Below, one piece after another: positions 1 to 10,999 of a DNA stretch of 64,000 nucleotides. Position 1 is the stretch's first letter. Every line of letters begins with the position of its first letter. The DNA is from Benincasa hispida (Eukaryota; Streptophyta; Magnoliopsida; Cucurbitales; Cucurbitaceae), in the NCBI RefSeq assembly GCF_009727055.1, contig NC_052354.1, forward strand, positions 45,995,832 through 46,059,831, given 5' to 3'. The notes under the pieces are model-generated. The model was not told the origin of the DNA. It made no database searches and saw only the letters and a list, made by a program, of their open reading frames with translations. The translations under genes were made by a program, and so were the position numbers.

Positions 1-450
1 TAAAAAAAAAAAAGATGCCGACCCTTAACCGCAGCAGCATTATAAGTTGAAAAAAAAAAAAAAAAAAAAAAAAATCCTATTCACCTACAATTTTTTAAAA
101 TGAGCTGTTTTTTTTTTCCTCTCTCTCTTTCGAAAACGCTAGTTTATTCCTATTTAACCCCTAAATCATGTTTAAAAGAAAAAAAATCATATCTAAAATC
201 TAAAACGACTATGAAAAATAAATAAATAAAACTTCTCTATTACTCTAAATCATGTTAAAAAAAATCGCATAAATCACATTAAAAAAATAGAAAAACTCTC
301 TTAACTATATAAATCTAATCTAAAATACTAAAGAAAAAATATTTAGATGTATTTTCGTACTGGACTCATATTTGTTACATTCCACTAAATTGTCCAATCA
401 TTATTTGTCACATAACAAAAATTTTAAAATTTTTAATCCTTTATATATAT
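1..450. other. AT-rich stretch, no gene seen
   Basis: Low-complexity A/T-rich DNA with poly(A) runs near 54-74. I see no convincing coding frame, RNA gene or element end. It runs directly into the LTR that starts at 451. Confidence 0.6.
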
Positions 451-2325
451 TGTTGGGAATGTCCTAAAACTCACGGTTCGTAATCATGGAAACATATTCT
501 ATTTATCAATAAAAGTATTATTGAAATTGCATTTTGTTATAAAATCCAATAAACGAATCCATGACTATAGTATGAATACTTTAACTTTATGTAGAGACAA
601 AAAAGAAGATCAAGTTATAGTACATAGCCAAAAAAGTCTATAAGTATATGGATGAGATTGGGTACATCATCTTGGGGATATATGGATGCGACTTCCTTTG
701 TATATTGATACAAACGACGTGATCCCGAAATTATTCATGTGGAGCCATGCGTGTGGGGGCATCCTATGCAAAAGATGTTTGCATAAAATCGAACCACGAA
801 ATAGTCACTTTTCTTCACAACGACCGTTTACTGTTAAAACTAACGGTTTTAATTCGATGATTTAGGGTAACTCGATCTCAATATTGAGCTAACTATGAAC
901 TCCTGCTTATTCAGAATTATCCTTTGATCTATATAGGTGAGAGTAGTTCAACAACACATCTCAACAAGCCTCCCATTTGGGGATAAGACCGGATAAATAG
1001 CTGAAGACATAGTCCTGCAAGATGAAATTCTCTCCTACCCGTTTTAGGGTTAGCATATAGGTTGTTCCTTGATTCCTAGTCTTGAACAAATGGGTCACTC
1101 CCTCTCATGATCGAGAGGGACATGGTTTATTAGTTGGACTAGAAACCAATTGTTCAATAAAGGATCAATGGTTATTTAAGAGCAAAATGTATTTACAGGG
1201 GTAAAACGATAATTTTGATCTAAATGTAAATACAAACGATCTGTGAAGGATCAACTTACTGATCATGGTTAAATCAAGTTGACAGAAATATATCTACAGA
1301 GAGAAGAGTACAACCATCGAGCTGTAGTGATATGTCTCGGTGGTTAATGAATATTGATTAATTCGGGTTAAAGAGTTTAACTGATTAATCTCAAATCATT
1401 GGAGCTTGTGATCTATAGGTCTGTGAAATTCCTCTACTAGCTCGTAAAAGATTAAACATTAGATTAGAAAATTGAATGAATTTGAAATGTTCCAATTCGA
1501 AATTAGGGTTTGAATTTGAAATATTCAAGTTCAATTTAGAGTTTGGATAATTATATTCGATATAATTAAATGTTTAAATTTATCGAAATTAAACGTAATT
1601 AGAGATTTTAAAATATTTAAATATTGATTACATAAATAAGATTCATGTTTGAATTAGGTGTTTTATTAATTTAATATATGATATTAAATTATTATTTAAT
1701 TAAATAATTAAATTTATTTAATTAACTAATTAAAATTAAATCAAATTTTTTATATTCAATTTATAGAAATTAAATTAAGATTAAATTTTTTCTTAAATTA
1801 AATCATTTTAAATTGAAAAATGGACATATTAGTGGAATTGTCCAAGATTTCAATTTAATAGTGGATTAATCTATATTTCAACACCTAGGTCACTCACTTA
1901 GTGCTAATTGAAGTGTCAATTAGCTTAATGAATGAATGTTTGCATGCTTGAGCTTATTATACTTCATTTTTCAGAAATTTGAAGTTTATGTATTCTGAAT
2001 TTTTGAGATTTTTTCAGCCAAACTATTTTACTCCCAAGCTCTCCAAAATCCACCTAAATTCCTCTCAATTCTGAGTTTCCACCACTCAATCCAATGCCGA
2101 GAATAGTAGAGAAGATTTTCTTGGTGGTCTACTGAAGAAATTGAAGGTTAATTTTGTGGATTAAGCAAGGGGCAAGTGGAAATATTCAAAGGTATACACA
2201 ATGAAACCCTCTTTCTGTTAAAAAAAAAAATTGTTTCAGCATGCTTTTGACTCAAATTAAGTGTAATTAGAGTTTAATGATTCTGTTAACTTCTATTTTA
2301 TGCATCTTTACTTATATATCTATAT
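451..2325 (+). mobile_element. Copia-type LTR, family A, copy 1
   Basis: The start TGTTGGGAATGTCCTAAAAC is typical of a large plant copia LTR family. The same start and order of blocks recur at about 2330 (plus), at 35476-37341 (minus) and, more weakly, at 42221-43349 (minus). Shared landmarks are the text around 'gtaactcgatc', 'aactatgaactcctg', 'gaggatcaatgg', a very AT-rich middle, and the 'ttcaaaggt' block near the 3' end. No primer-binding site or coding region follows, so this is a solo or truncated LTR. The 3' boundary is approximate because the next copy begins almost at once. Confidence 0.75.
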
Positions 2326-4470
2326 ATATAGGATTTTTTGTCCTAAAACTCGTGGTTTGTAAAGAATAAACTCATTCTGTAAATCAATAAAGTTGTTATT
2401 AAAGTTTGATTCAATAAAGTTGTATTGAATATATGAATTGCTTATTTCGTTTTAGAAATAAATCCAATAAACTAAAAGATCCATGACTATTACATGAGTA
2501 CTTGAACTTTATGTGGATACATAAGAGTGGATAAGGTTCGAGTAAATAGTCTAAATGATCTACAGTATATGAATAAGGTTGGGTGCTTATTCTGGTAACA
2601 CTATCGAATGCGGCCCACTCTGTAGTTGTTACAATTTGTTGTAAGGTGCTATAAACGAAGTGATCCTGGTTTGTTCATGTATTGACATGAGGAGTGAGGG
2701 CGTCTTATGTAATGAGTTTGCATAAGATTGGATCAAAAAATAGGTCACTCTTACTTTATAACGTTGTTTACGGTTTAAGATTGACTATTTCGTTTAGATG
2801 ACCTAGGTAACTCGATCGTAATCCTGAGCTAACTATGAACTCCTATTTATTTGGGATTATCCTTAGATTTACATAGGTGAGAGTTGACTCAACAACGCCG
2901 ACTCAATAAGCCTCCTATTTAAGGGGTAAGACTGGCTAGATAGCTGGGGACATAGGGTGTAAGACGGAATTCACGCCTACCCAGTTGAGGGGTAGAAGAA
3001 AGGTTGTTCTCTTAAGTGCTGAATCCAAGTCTTGAACAATGGGCCCCACATTCTCATTGGCTCGAGAGGGATCCGGTTTAGTGATTGGATCACAAACCAA
3101 TTGTTCATTAGAGGATCAATGGAACTTAAGGAGCAAAACATAATTTCGGGGGTAAAATAGCATTTAACCCAACCGTTATTACGAACAACCTGTGAATGGT
3201 TGACTTACTGATTATGGTTAAATCAAGTGGACATAAATATATCTACAAAGAGTGCAACTATCAAGCTAAAGTGGTTTGACTCGATAGTTAACGAATATTG
3301 GTGAATTCGGTCTAAAGAGTTTTGGCCAATTAATCTCAAATCGGTGGAGCTCATGATTTGTAGGTTTATAAGGTCCCTCTACTAACTCATAAAACATGAA
3401 CATATTGAATTAGTAAATTGAATGAATTTGGAATGATATCAATTTGAAGTGTTCAAATTGAATTTCAATATGAAATGTTCAAATTAAATTTAGGGTTTGA
3501 CTTTGAATAGTTCATATTCAAATTAGGATTTGTATAATTATATTCGATATAATTAATTAACGTTTAATTTATCGAAATTGAATGAAATTGGAGAGTTTAT
3601 AATATTTTAAATATTGATTTAAATATCAATTACATGTATAGGATTCATGTTTAAAATTAGGTGTGTGATTAATTTAATATTTGATATTAAATTGTTATTT
3701 AATTAATTAAATATGTTTAATTAATTAAAATCAAATTAATTTTCAATTTAATTCAATTTGAAAAATTGGATTTTTGAATTTGATTAATTTAGAATTAATT
3801 AAATCATATTTTAGTCTGCTCGCCCGTGCCACCCGCCCCAATGCCCACCAAAGCCATGCCAACACCCCATGCCAAGCCATGCGGCACCCCCAGCAAGCCA
3901 CCGCGTTTTTCGTACGGAAGCTCTGCGCACGAAAAAATAATTAAAATTAGAAATTGAAAATGAAAAATGGAAAATTAATTTAACTTTAATTGAGTTCAGT
4001 GGAATTTTATCCCACCAATTTGGTGAATTAATTTCATAATTCAACACCCTAGCCATAACTTGCAAGTGAAAAAATTTGAAGTTGGACATGATCAATGCCT
4101 CAGTACTTCCATGAAGATGATACATTTAAAAACTCTCAAAATTGACTGTTGAGAAAAATGAGGGTTTGCTGAAAAATCAGTTTTTTGTTAAGCAAAGAAT
4201 GTTTCTTCACCTGAAACCGGTTCTCTTCAATCTTGAGTTCCAAACCACTCAAATTCAAAAGCTTGAGAATGTAGAGAAAGATCCTCTTTGGTGTTCACAG
4301 AAGATATTAGAATTGAGAATCGTGGAGAAGAGCTATTAGATCGGGAGAGAATTCTTCAAAGGTATGTATTGTTTCTTGAAACCATCTTCATTTACTTTAT
4401 GAATTATGCTTATTTTTGATGTCAAAAATTAAGAAATTAGAATTTAATGATCCTATTTTTCGCTGGTTTT
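2326..4470 (+). mobile_element. Copia-type LTR, family A, copy 2
   Basis: Second, clearly diverged copy of the LTR at 451, in the same orientation. It begins around 'gtcctaaaactcgtgg' (2339), having lost the first few bases. It contains the same blocks in the same order and ends near 4470 after the 'ttcttcaaaggtatgtatt' block. It carries an extra GC-richer patch at about 3815-3930 (Gly/Trp/His-rich on the minus strand) that copy 1 lacks. No internal region lies between the copies, and divergence looks too high for two LTRs of one young element. They are best read as independent solo LTRs or an old tandem array. Confidence 0.7.
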
Positions 4471-4539
4471 TTGTTTACATTCCTTTATGTTTTCTCTTAC
4501 TTATTGTGTGCATCACCAGTTTTAAGTTCACTGGGTCTA

Positions 4540-4765
4540 GGTTTCCAATTGTCCTATTTGTAAATATGTTTTTAAGCATATGCTCTATATATATATAATT
4601 AAATATTATTTCATATTCTTTTCTTCTTTAAGCTTTATTCAGTAGGTAGCATTTACCTCACACAAAAGTTTTTATTAAAGTATCTCTCATCTTAGGTCTT
4701 GAAGGATTATATCACATTTGTTCTCTATTTTGTTTTAACAATATGTTTTTTTTAAACATATGTCC

Positions 4766-4803
<38 letters not shown>

Positions 4804-5303
4804 TTCACATTATTATTTTTCTTCTTTAAGCTTTATTTTAGTAGTAGGCATTACCACACAAAAGTTTTATTAAAGTATCTCTCATCTAGGTCTTGAAGGA
4901 TATATCACATTTGTCTCTATTTTTTGTTTAACATATGTTTTTTTTTAAACATATGTCCTCTTTTTCAAAAAAAAGTATACGCTTTTGTACTTTTTTTCTA
5001 TACAGACAAACTCACTTATTGATCCTCATTTGAAAAGGTGGAGAAAAAGATCTTGTTTGTTAGGTTCAAGAAATTTGTCAAGGTTCAAAGATTGACAGAG
5101 TGACACATTTGTCTCTATTTTTTGTTTAACATATGCTTTTTTTTAAACATATGTCCTCTTTTTTTAAAAAAAGTATATGCTTTTGTACCTTTTTTCTATA
5201 CAGACAAACTCACTTATTGATCCTCACTTGAAGAGGTGGAGAAGATCTTATTTTTTAGGTTCAAGAAATTTGTCAAGGTTCAAAGATTGACAGAGTGACA
5301 AAG
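4540..5303. repeat. Local tandem duplications, about 200-bp units
   Basis: The block beginning 'ctttaagctttatt' at about 4626 recurs at about 4825. The block beginning 'catttgtctctatttt' at 4908 recurs at 5106, a period of 198 bp ending near 5303. Copies in the first pair differ largely by single-base length differences, for example gtttttatt/gttttatt, catcttagg/catctagg and ggattatatc/ggatatatc. The second pair also differs by substitutions. A (TA)n tract sits at about 4771-4799. No coding function is evident. Confidence 0.8.
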
Positions 5304-6070
5304 AAGAAAATGATTGAATTTTTTATGATTTTTTTTTTCGTTTTATAATTTTTGTAAATGTTCACTAATGGGTGAGTTTATGATACTCTACTATTTTTTA
5401 CATGCTTTTGTTATTTTTTCTCTTTTCAAATTTATTGTAATATACATCAATTCATCTATGTATAATTTTGAAATAATTTATAAAATCAAAATTAAGTTTA
5501 AAATCAAGAGCAAGATTGTAAATCTACAAAAAAAAAAAAAAAAAGTTTAAGGGTTATGGATGCATAAATAATAATAATAATTTTTGGTTTAAATTAAATT
5601 TAAAAAATAAAAGGAAAAATTGCACAAAATAAAACTATGGAGTTTGTTACCATCACAAACACAAACTTTGAAATTGATCAATTAACCCCCAAAGTTTATT
5701 AAGTGTTGTAGTCATGTCCTTGTGTTGGTTGATCTTCAATTAGAAAAGGGCAAAATTGCCATTCACCAAATTTCCCCCCCTTCCTAAAAACCTTCTCCAA
5801 CACTATGCCCTAAAAAACCTTTCCATATTCGCTGCAAATCAAGTCGTCTAAGCTTCCGTCACTCCCTCTGTCGCACCTATATAGTGAATCCTCCCTTTGT
5901 TCAGTTAAAGAAGAAGACGGGAGGACTACTCGATGAATTCTTCACACACTAACACTATTACCAATTATCCAAAGAATATTTACAGGAAAATCCCTAATTT
6001 GAAATGAGCAAGAAAAACTAAAAACAATGATTAGACATATACAAATGACATACAGAGAGTGGAGCATTTC
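5304..6070. other. AT-rich spacer and probable 3' end of a minus-strand copia element
   Basis: No gene is seen. The last roughly 200 bases (5870-6070) lie immediately downstream, on the minus strand, of the copia Pol end described next. They probably hold that element's 3' untranslated region or LTR, but I could not find a firm LTR edge. Confidence 0.4.
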
Positions 6071-6073
6071 TAA

Positions 6074-6972
6074 CCATCAGGATTCCTTCTTAACAAAATT
6101 TGTTGCGCCAATTATTTGAGTATCAACTAACATGGACTTAGTGATTGTATTAGATTTTTCTGACTTGGCAGTCTTGCCATTGTTGACTGAGCAGTCTTCA
6201 TTGCTATCCTTAATATCCCCCCTCAAACGAGAGAGGAGAGCAACAACCTGGAGTTTGGTCCGAAGATTGAAGAATTGTGAATGTGTGAGAGTTTTGGTGA
6301 GGTAATCGGCAATCTGATCTGAAGAGGGGACATACCTCACATCTAAGCTGCCTTTGAGGACTTGATCTTGTATAAAGTGAACATTGATTTTGATATACTT
6401 CGTACGAGCGTGAAAGATGGGGTTGACAACAAAAGCACCAGTATTTAAGTTGTCACAACATAGGATTGACTTAGTTTTCCTCATAATGCCTATTTCGTTC
6501 AAAAGTTGTTGGAGCTAGATTATTTCAATTGAAGCATGAGCCAAGGCTCGATATTCAAACTCGGTGCTCAATTGAGCGACCACAAATTGCTTTTTGGAGG
6601 ACCAGGACACAAGGCTACTGCTAAGGAACACATAGTAGGCAACTATGGACTTTCGGTCATCTATGTTGGTGGCCCAATCAACATCTAAAAATGTTGAGAT
6701 TGAGAGATTAGAGCTGGACGAAGTGTACAAACCAAATTGTTTTGTGTCGTTGAGATAATGAAGTACTCTTTTTACAGCTTGCCAGTAGACATCAGTGTGA
6801 CATTTGAGGAATCGACTTAACTAATTTATAATATACATAATATTAGGTCTTGTGTTTGTCAAGTATTGGAGTGCCTCAACTGTACTTCGATATATAAACA
6901 TATAAGTGAGTGGAGGTGCCATAAGTCAAAGATAAGTGTTTGTTCATAACACTTGGTGAGGGAGCAGCCTTG
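6074..6972 (-). pseudogene. Copia Pol C-terminus (RT end plus RNase H), decayed
   Basis: Read on the minus strand, this is the last part of a Ty1/copia polyprotein. A stretch near 6870-6790 resembles the 'TNTRP..MY' segment at the end of reverse transcriptase. Then follow the RNase H block with SWSSKKQ (about 6600) and a final block with VRYVPSSDQIADYLTKTL (about 6350), which marks the end of copia Pol. Frames are broken by stops (for example between the pieces at 6515 and 6502) and by indels. The fragment ends abruptly at 6972, where a plus-strand LTR starts, so a later insertion probably removed or displaced the rest. It is unrelated in orientation and sequence to the copia element that follows. 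Confidence 0.85.
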
Positions 6973-8442
6973 TGTTGGGATTGGTGTCCTTAATCTCTTG
7001 TATTCTCGTAGTGTGTAAACATTGTATAAATAAATTGTTATTAACAAAATAATTTTTATTTTATGAGCATACACTCAATCCAATAAACTAAGATCTTAGG
7101 TTATTTTATGTAATTTAAACAAGTATGTAGATATGTATGGATGAATCTTGTTTAAATAATAACTTAAACAGTCTGTAGTAGATAGATAAGGCTGGATACC
7201 TTATCTTGGTGACACTACGAATACGACCCGTTTTGTAGATGTTACAAGTATTGTAAAGTGCTACAAATGATCTGATCCTGATCATTCATATGGAGAAATG
7301 TGAGTGGGGGTATCCTATACAAAGAGTTTGTATAAGACCGGACAATGAAATAGTTAGTCTCATTATATAACACCGTTATGTAGAGACTTATATTTCACCA
7401 GGATGATCATGGGTAACATGACCTGAATCCTGAGTAGTTGTGAACTCTTGCTCAAAGACAGTCCTTTGATTTATATGGGTGAGGGTGGCCAGATTGCTAA
7501 CTCAATAAGCTTACAATTTTGGAGATTCGTCTAATTGAGGAGCTGGGAACACAGCTACATAAACTCCTTCCCTGATGTCGGAATAAATAGATAAAATCTC
7601 CCTTAAGGACTGATTCCGGGGCTTGAACAATGTGGCCACACCCTCTTCTAGCATGAGAGAGACTTGATCATAGTTGGACTATGATTTATTGTCCATTAGA
7701 GGAATCAATGGTACTTAAGGAGTTAGATGTAACTATTGGGGAAAAACGGTAATTTTGGCCTAGTTGTACTTACGAGCAATTTGTGAAGGGTCATCCCGCT
7801 GTTAGTTGGTTATATCCAATGGACACAGAAATATATTTGTAGTGCAAAGAGTGTAACTGTCGGTCTTTAGTGGAATGACCAATAATTAATGGAAGTTTGG
7901 TAATTTAATTAGACAGTTTAATTAAATATCTAAGTACCATTGGAGCTTCAATCTACAGGTCTATAAGGTTTCCTCTGTAGCTCAACATGGATTTATTTAA
8001 GAATTAATTTTGAATTAATTTGAATTGTTCAAATTAATTGAGAGAATTAATTATATGTGATATAATTAATATAATGTATTTGCTACATTATATTATAAAG
8101 TATTTTGAGAGGCATTTGAATATGATTCAAATACTAATTATATGAATGAGATTCATATAATTAAATTTAATGTAAATATGATTTATATTCAATACCATAA
8201 TCAGTTTAGAGGAATTAAATATTTGAATATGATTTGAATATTAATTATATGAATGAGATTCACATAATTGAATTTAATATAAATATGATTTATATTAAAT
8301 ATCATGTAATGTTGAGAGAAAATAAACTATAGGACATATTGTATTTGATACAATATAAAACTATAGGTTATATGTTGTATTTGATATAACATATAGTATA
8401 TATGTATATAATAAGGTGGTTATTATATATATATATATATAT
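6973..8442 (+). mobile_element. Copia 5' LTR, family B, first part
   Basis: Starts TGTTGGGATTGGTGTCC. The same start occurs at the right edge of the window (63920). This part contains the block around 'gggtaacatgacc', the 'gaggaatcaatgg' block and a long AT-rich section. It stops inside a (TA)n tract, where a minus-strand LTR interrupts it, and resumes at 10771. The five bases before the start are CCTTG. I could not find a matching target duplication at the far end because the 3' LTR is lost. Confidence 0.75.
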
Positions 8443-8939
8443 TGACGGAAATCGGAAGCAAGATTTCCATGAGATATGGAACAAGACTATTCCAAATTAC
8501 AATCATGAATGAACATATATTTATAGTCGACTTCAAACCAGCGGTTATATAATTCATACAGAGAAATTACAGCATGAAAAACTATAATGAATAGAAAGCA
8601 ACTTACGTACATATGAAGATGCGTCTCCATGCTCTATTGTGCGATCGAACAATCAGCAACCTCGAACGCTCAATCTACACGACCGCAACATAGCACGAAC
8701 TCTTCGCACTCGTCCTCAATGATCTCCTTGACTCCTCCGCAACACGAACGATCTCCACAACACCACGAATAGCCTCTAGAAAACCTCGATGGTGTCGAGT
8801 TGAGTTTGACACTACCAATAAGGTTACCTTGGTATTCTCGGTGTGAAAATTCAGAGGGTGGGCTTTGTTCGGATTTGGTATGAGGAAGAAGAAGGAGAAA
8901 ACACCGATCGCGTACACGATTGGGTAAGTGAGAGATGGC

Positions 8940-9185
8940 GGAGGCCTATAGTATAGGTTGATGCCCAATCGTTTAGATAAAGCTAAGCGATCGTCTAGCA
9001 AAAGCTATGCGATTGTTTAGCTCATCGTTTAGCTCGTTCTGTCGCCTACGAACTTTACATGATCGTTTATCTTGGGCCAGCGATCATATAGCAAAACTAT
9101 GTGATCGTTTAGTAAATACTGCACAATCGTTTAGCTTACCATTGCACGATCATTTAGCTCGCCCAGCCGTCGTTTAGTAAATCTG
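8940..9185. repeat. Array of degenerate ATCGTTTAGC words in an LTR
   Basis: About ten copies of a word close to (G)ATCGTTTAG(C/T) occur in roughly 240 bases: ATCGTTTAG, GATCGTCTAGC, GATTGTTTAGC, ATCGTTTAGC, GATCGTTTAT, GATCATATAG, GATCGTTTAG and others. Spacing is irregular, about 12-35 bases. In the orientation of the host LTR (minus strand) the array lies about 400 bp upstream of the TATA-like box, in U3. The same word is amplified in a different LTR at 20050-20780. Confidence 0.8.
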
Positions 9186-10337
9186 AATTTACTTGACGAT
9201 TTCGTGAGTTTCTTTTGCGCGGAGAGAACACTCAAAACTTTTTCTATCGTTTGTTATACTTCTCTTGAAAAAATAGGAAAACCATTTTCCTTTTAAACTC
9301 ACGGTTACCATGATTCAATAACTACCCACTACTTTGGTTATTTAAAAGAAAAAGAACTAATTATCCAATAATTAATATTATTATAAATATAAATGATAAC
9401 CGACTTATCATACTGTATTTATAACCTATAGTTTTAATATTTCATCTCATGAAACATATAAACCATAGTTCTTTTTCTATTCCATGGTACTTAATGTAAA
9501 TCTCATTTACATCAATCCTCCACTAGATGTATCTCATACATCAAACCGATTATATCATATATAATTAAAATACCTCTTGTCAATTTGAACATTTCAAATC
9601 AACACCAAGAACTGATCCTCAACTGAATCCATTGAGCTACCATGGACCTGTAGCTCGAAGCTCCAACGGTACGTGAATAACTGACTAAACTCTTTAGTCA
9701 TGGGATCCACCATCCGTTAACTGCTAGGCACCTCACTCAAAACCGACAGGTGAACTCTCCTTACCACATATATATCATGTGTCCATCTTAACCAATTAGC
9801 AGTGCGACAACCCTTCACAGATCACTTGTAAGTATAGCTGGGTCAATAACCGTTATGCTCCTGTAGTTACATCTGTCTCCTTAAGTACCACTGATCCCTC
9901 TAATGAACATAAGTCATAGTCCCACTATCACTGAGTCTACTCTTCCAAAGAGAAGTTGTGACCACTATGTTCAAGCCTCGGAATCAGCCCTTAAGGGAGC
10001 AATCTCTCTACTTATCCCTGCTTCGGGAAAGGAGTGAATTCCATCTTGTGGATTGAGTTCCCAGTTCCAAGATTAGACAAGTCCCCAAAAATGTAGGCAT
10101 GTTGAGTTGGTAATCTGGCCACTCTCACCCATACTAATCAAAGGACCGCCCTCAAAGGCAAGAGTTCCCAAAACACTGAGGATTGAGGTCGTGTCACCTA
10201 TGATCGTTTAGGTGAGATGCAAGTCTCTAGTATCAACGGTGTTATATACAGAGTCTAGTCATCTCGTGGTCCAGGTCTTATACAAACTCTTTGTATAGGA
10301 CACTCCCGCTCTACGTCTCCACATGAATGGTCAGGAT

Positions 10338-10375
10338 CTGTCTCTTATACACATCTAGATGTGTATAAGAGACAG
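10338..10375. other. Nextera mate-pair junction adapter left in the assembly
   Basis: Bases 10338-10356 read CTGTCTCTTATACACATCT and 10357-10375 read AGATGTGTATAAGAGACAG. These are the two 19-bp Tn5 mosaic ends used in Nextera libraries, fused head to head exactly as in the mate-pair circularisation junction. The 62 bases before it (10274-10335) are repeated identically after it (10417-10478). This is an assembly or trimming artefact, not plant DNA. Confidence 0.97.
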
Positions 10376-10770
10376 ATCAACGACGTTATATAAAAAGATG
10401 AATCATCTCATGGTCTGGTCTTATACAAACTCTTTGTATAGGACACTCCCGCTCTACGTCTCCACATGAATGGTCAGGTTCTATCATCTGTAGTAGTTTA
10501 CAATACTTGTAAACTTCTACAAAACGGGCCGTATCCGTAGTGTCACTAGGATTAGGTATCCTACCTTAATCCTTATACTACAGACCTATTAGGTTATCAC
10601 TTAAGGCATAATCCACCTGTATATTACATATACATGCTTAAGTTCACATAAGATAACCAATGAGCTTTTTTTTTATTGGATATGAGTAAATGCCATAATT
10701 TACTTATTTTATTCATTGAACAATGTGTATCTTTACAAAATAACAAGACTCCGGAAGAATTAGGATACCA

Positions 10771-10999
10771 TATATATATGTGTGTGTGTGTGTGTATATT
10801 AATTAATTTAATTAAAGACCCTAGTTTCTCTCAGTTTTTTTTAACGTGCAGTGAGGTTGAGAAAAGAAGTCTGCAAAAAATTTTACAGAGAAGAAATTCT
10901 TCTTATCTTCCCCTTTAATCTCATTCCTTCTCTCTTCCAAAGAATTGAGCAGAGCTCACCCCTCCTGCTTAATACGAATCCCTAGAGAATACTAGAGGG
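10771..10999 (+). mobile_element. Copia 5' LTR, family B, second part
   Basis: Continues the LTR interrupted at 8442: a (TA)n/(TG)n tract, then 'gaccctagtttctctcag' and the purine- and pyrimidine-rich leader 'acagagaagaaattcttctt'. It is cut at 10999 by the CACTA-like element and resumes at 14523. Confidence 0.65.

Larger units (their letters stand above)
8443..10770 (-). mobile_element. Nested copia-type LTR on the opposite strand
   Basis: On the minus strand this runs from TGGTATCCTAATTC (ending at 10770) to ...CCGTCA (8443), so it has TG...CA ends. It aligns through its length with the family-B LTR in reverse, for example the segment near 10600-10690 against 7050-7130. It is flanked by TATAT on both sides, although this lies in a TA repeat and is weak as a target duplication. 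A TATA-like box on the minus strand (CTATAAATATA, about 8516-8527) lies below an array of ATCGTTTAGC-like words (8940-9185). The copy also contains a sequencing adapter and a 143-bp local duplication (10274-10478), so its length here is not reliable. Confidence 0.75.

Noticed and set aside
3811..4125. 104-codon minus-strand frame, Gly/Trp/His-rich at the C-terminus
   Set aside because: It lies inside LTR copy 2. The Gly/Trp part comes from a short GC-rich patch, with no homolog in LTR copy 1 and no domain.
8675..9001. 108-codon minus-strand frame
   Set aside because: It lies inside the nested LTR, crosses the word array and lacks any recognisable motif.
10338..10375. Tn5/IS50-like mosaic ends as a sign of a bacterial transposon
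   Set aside because: Only the two 19-bp optimised mosaic ends are present, fused head to head, with no transposase. This is library adapter.
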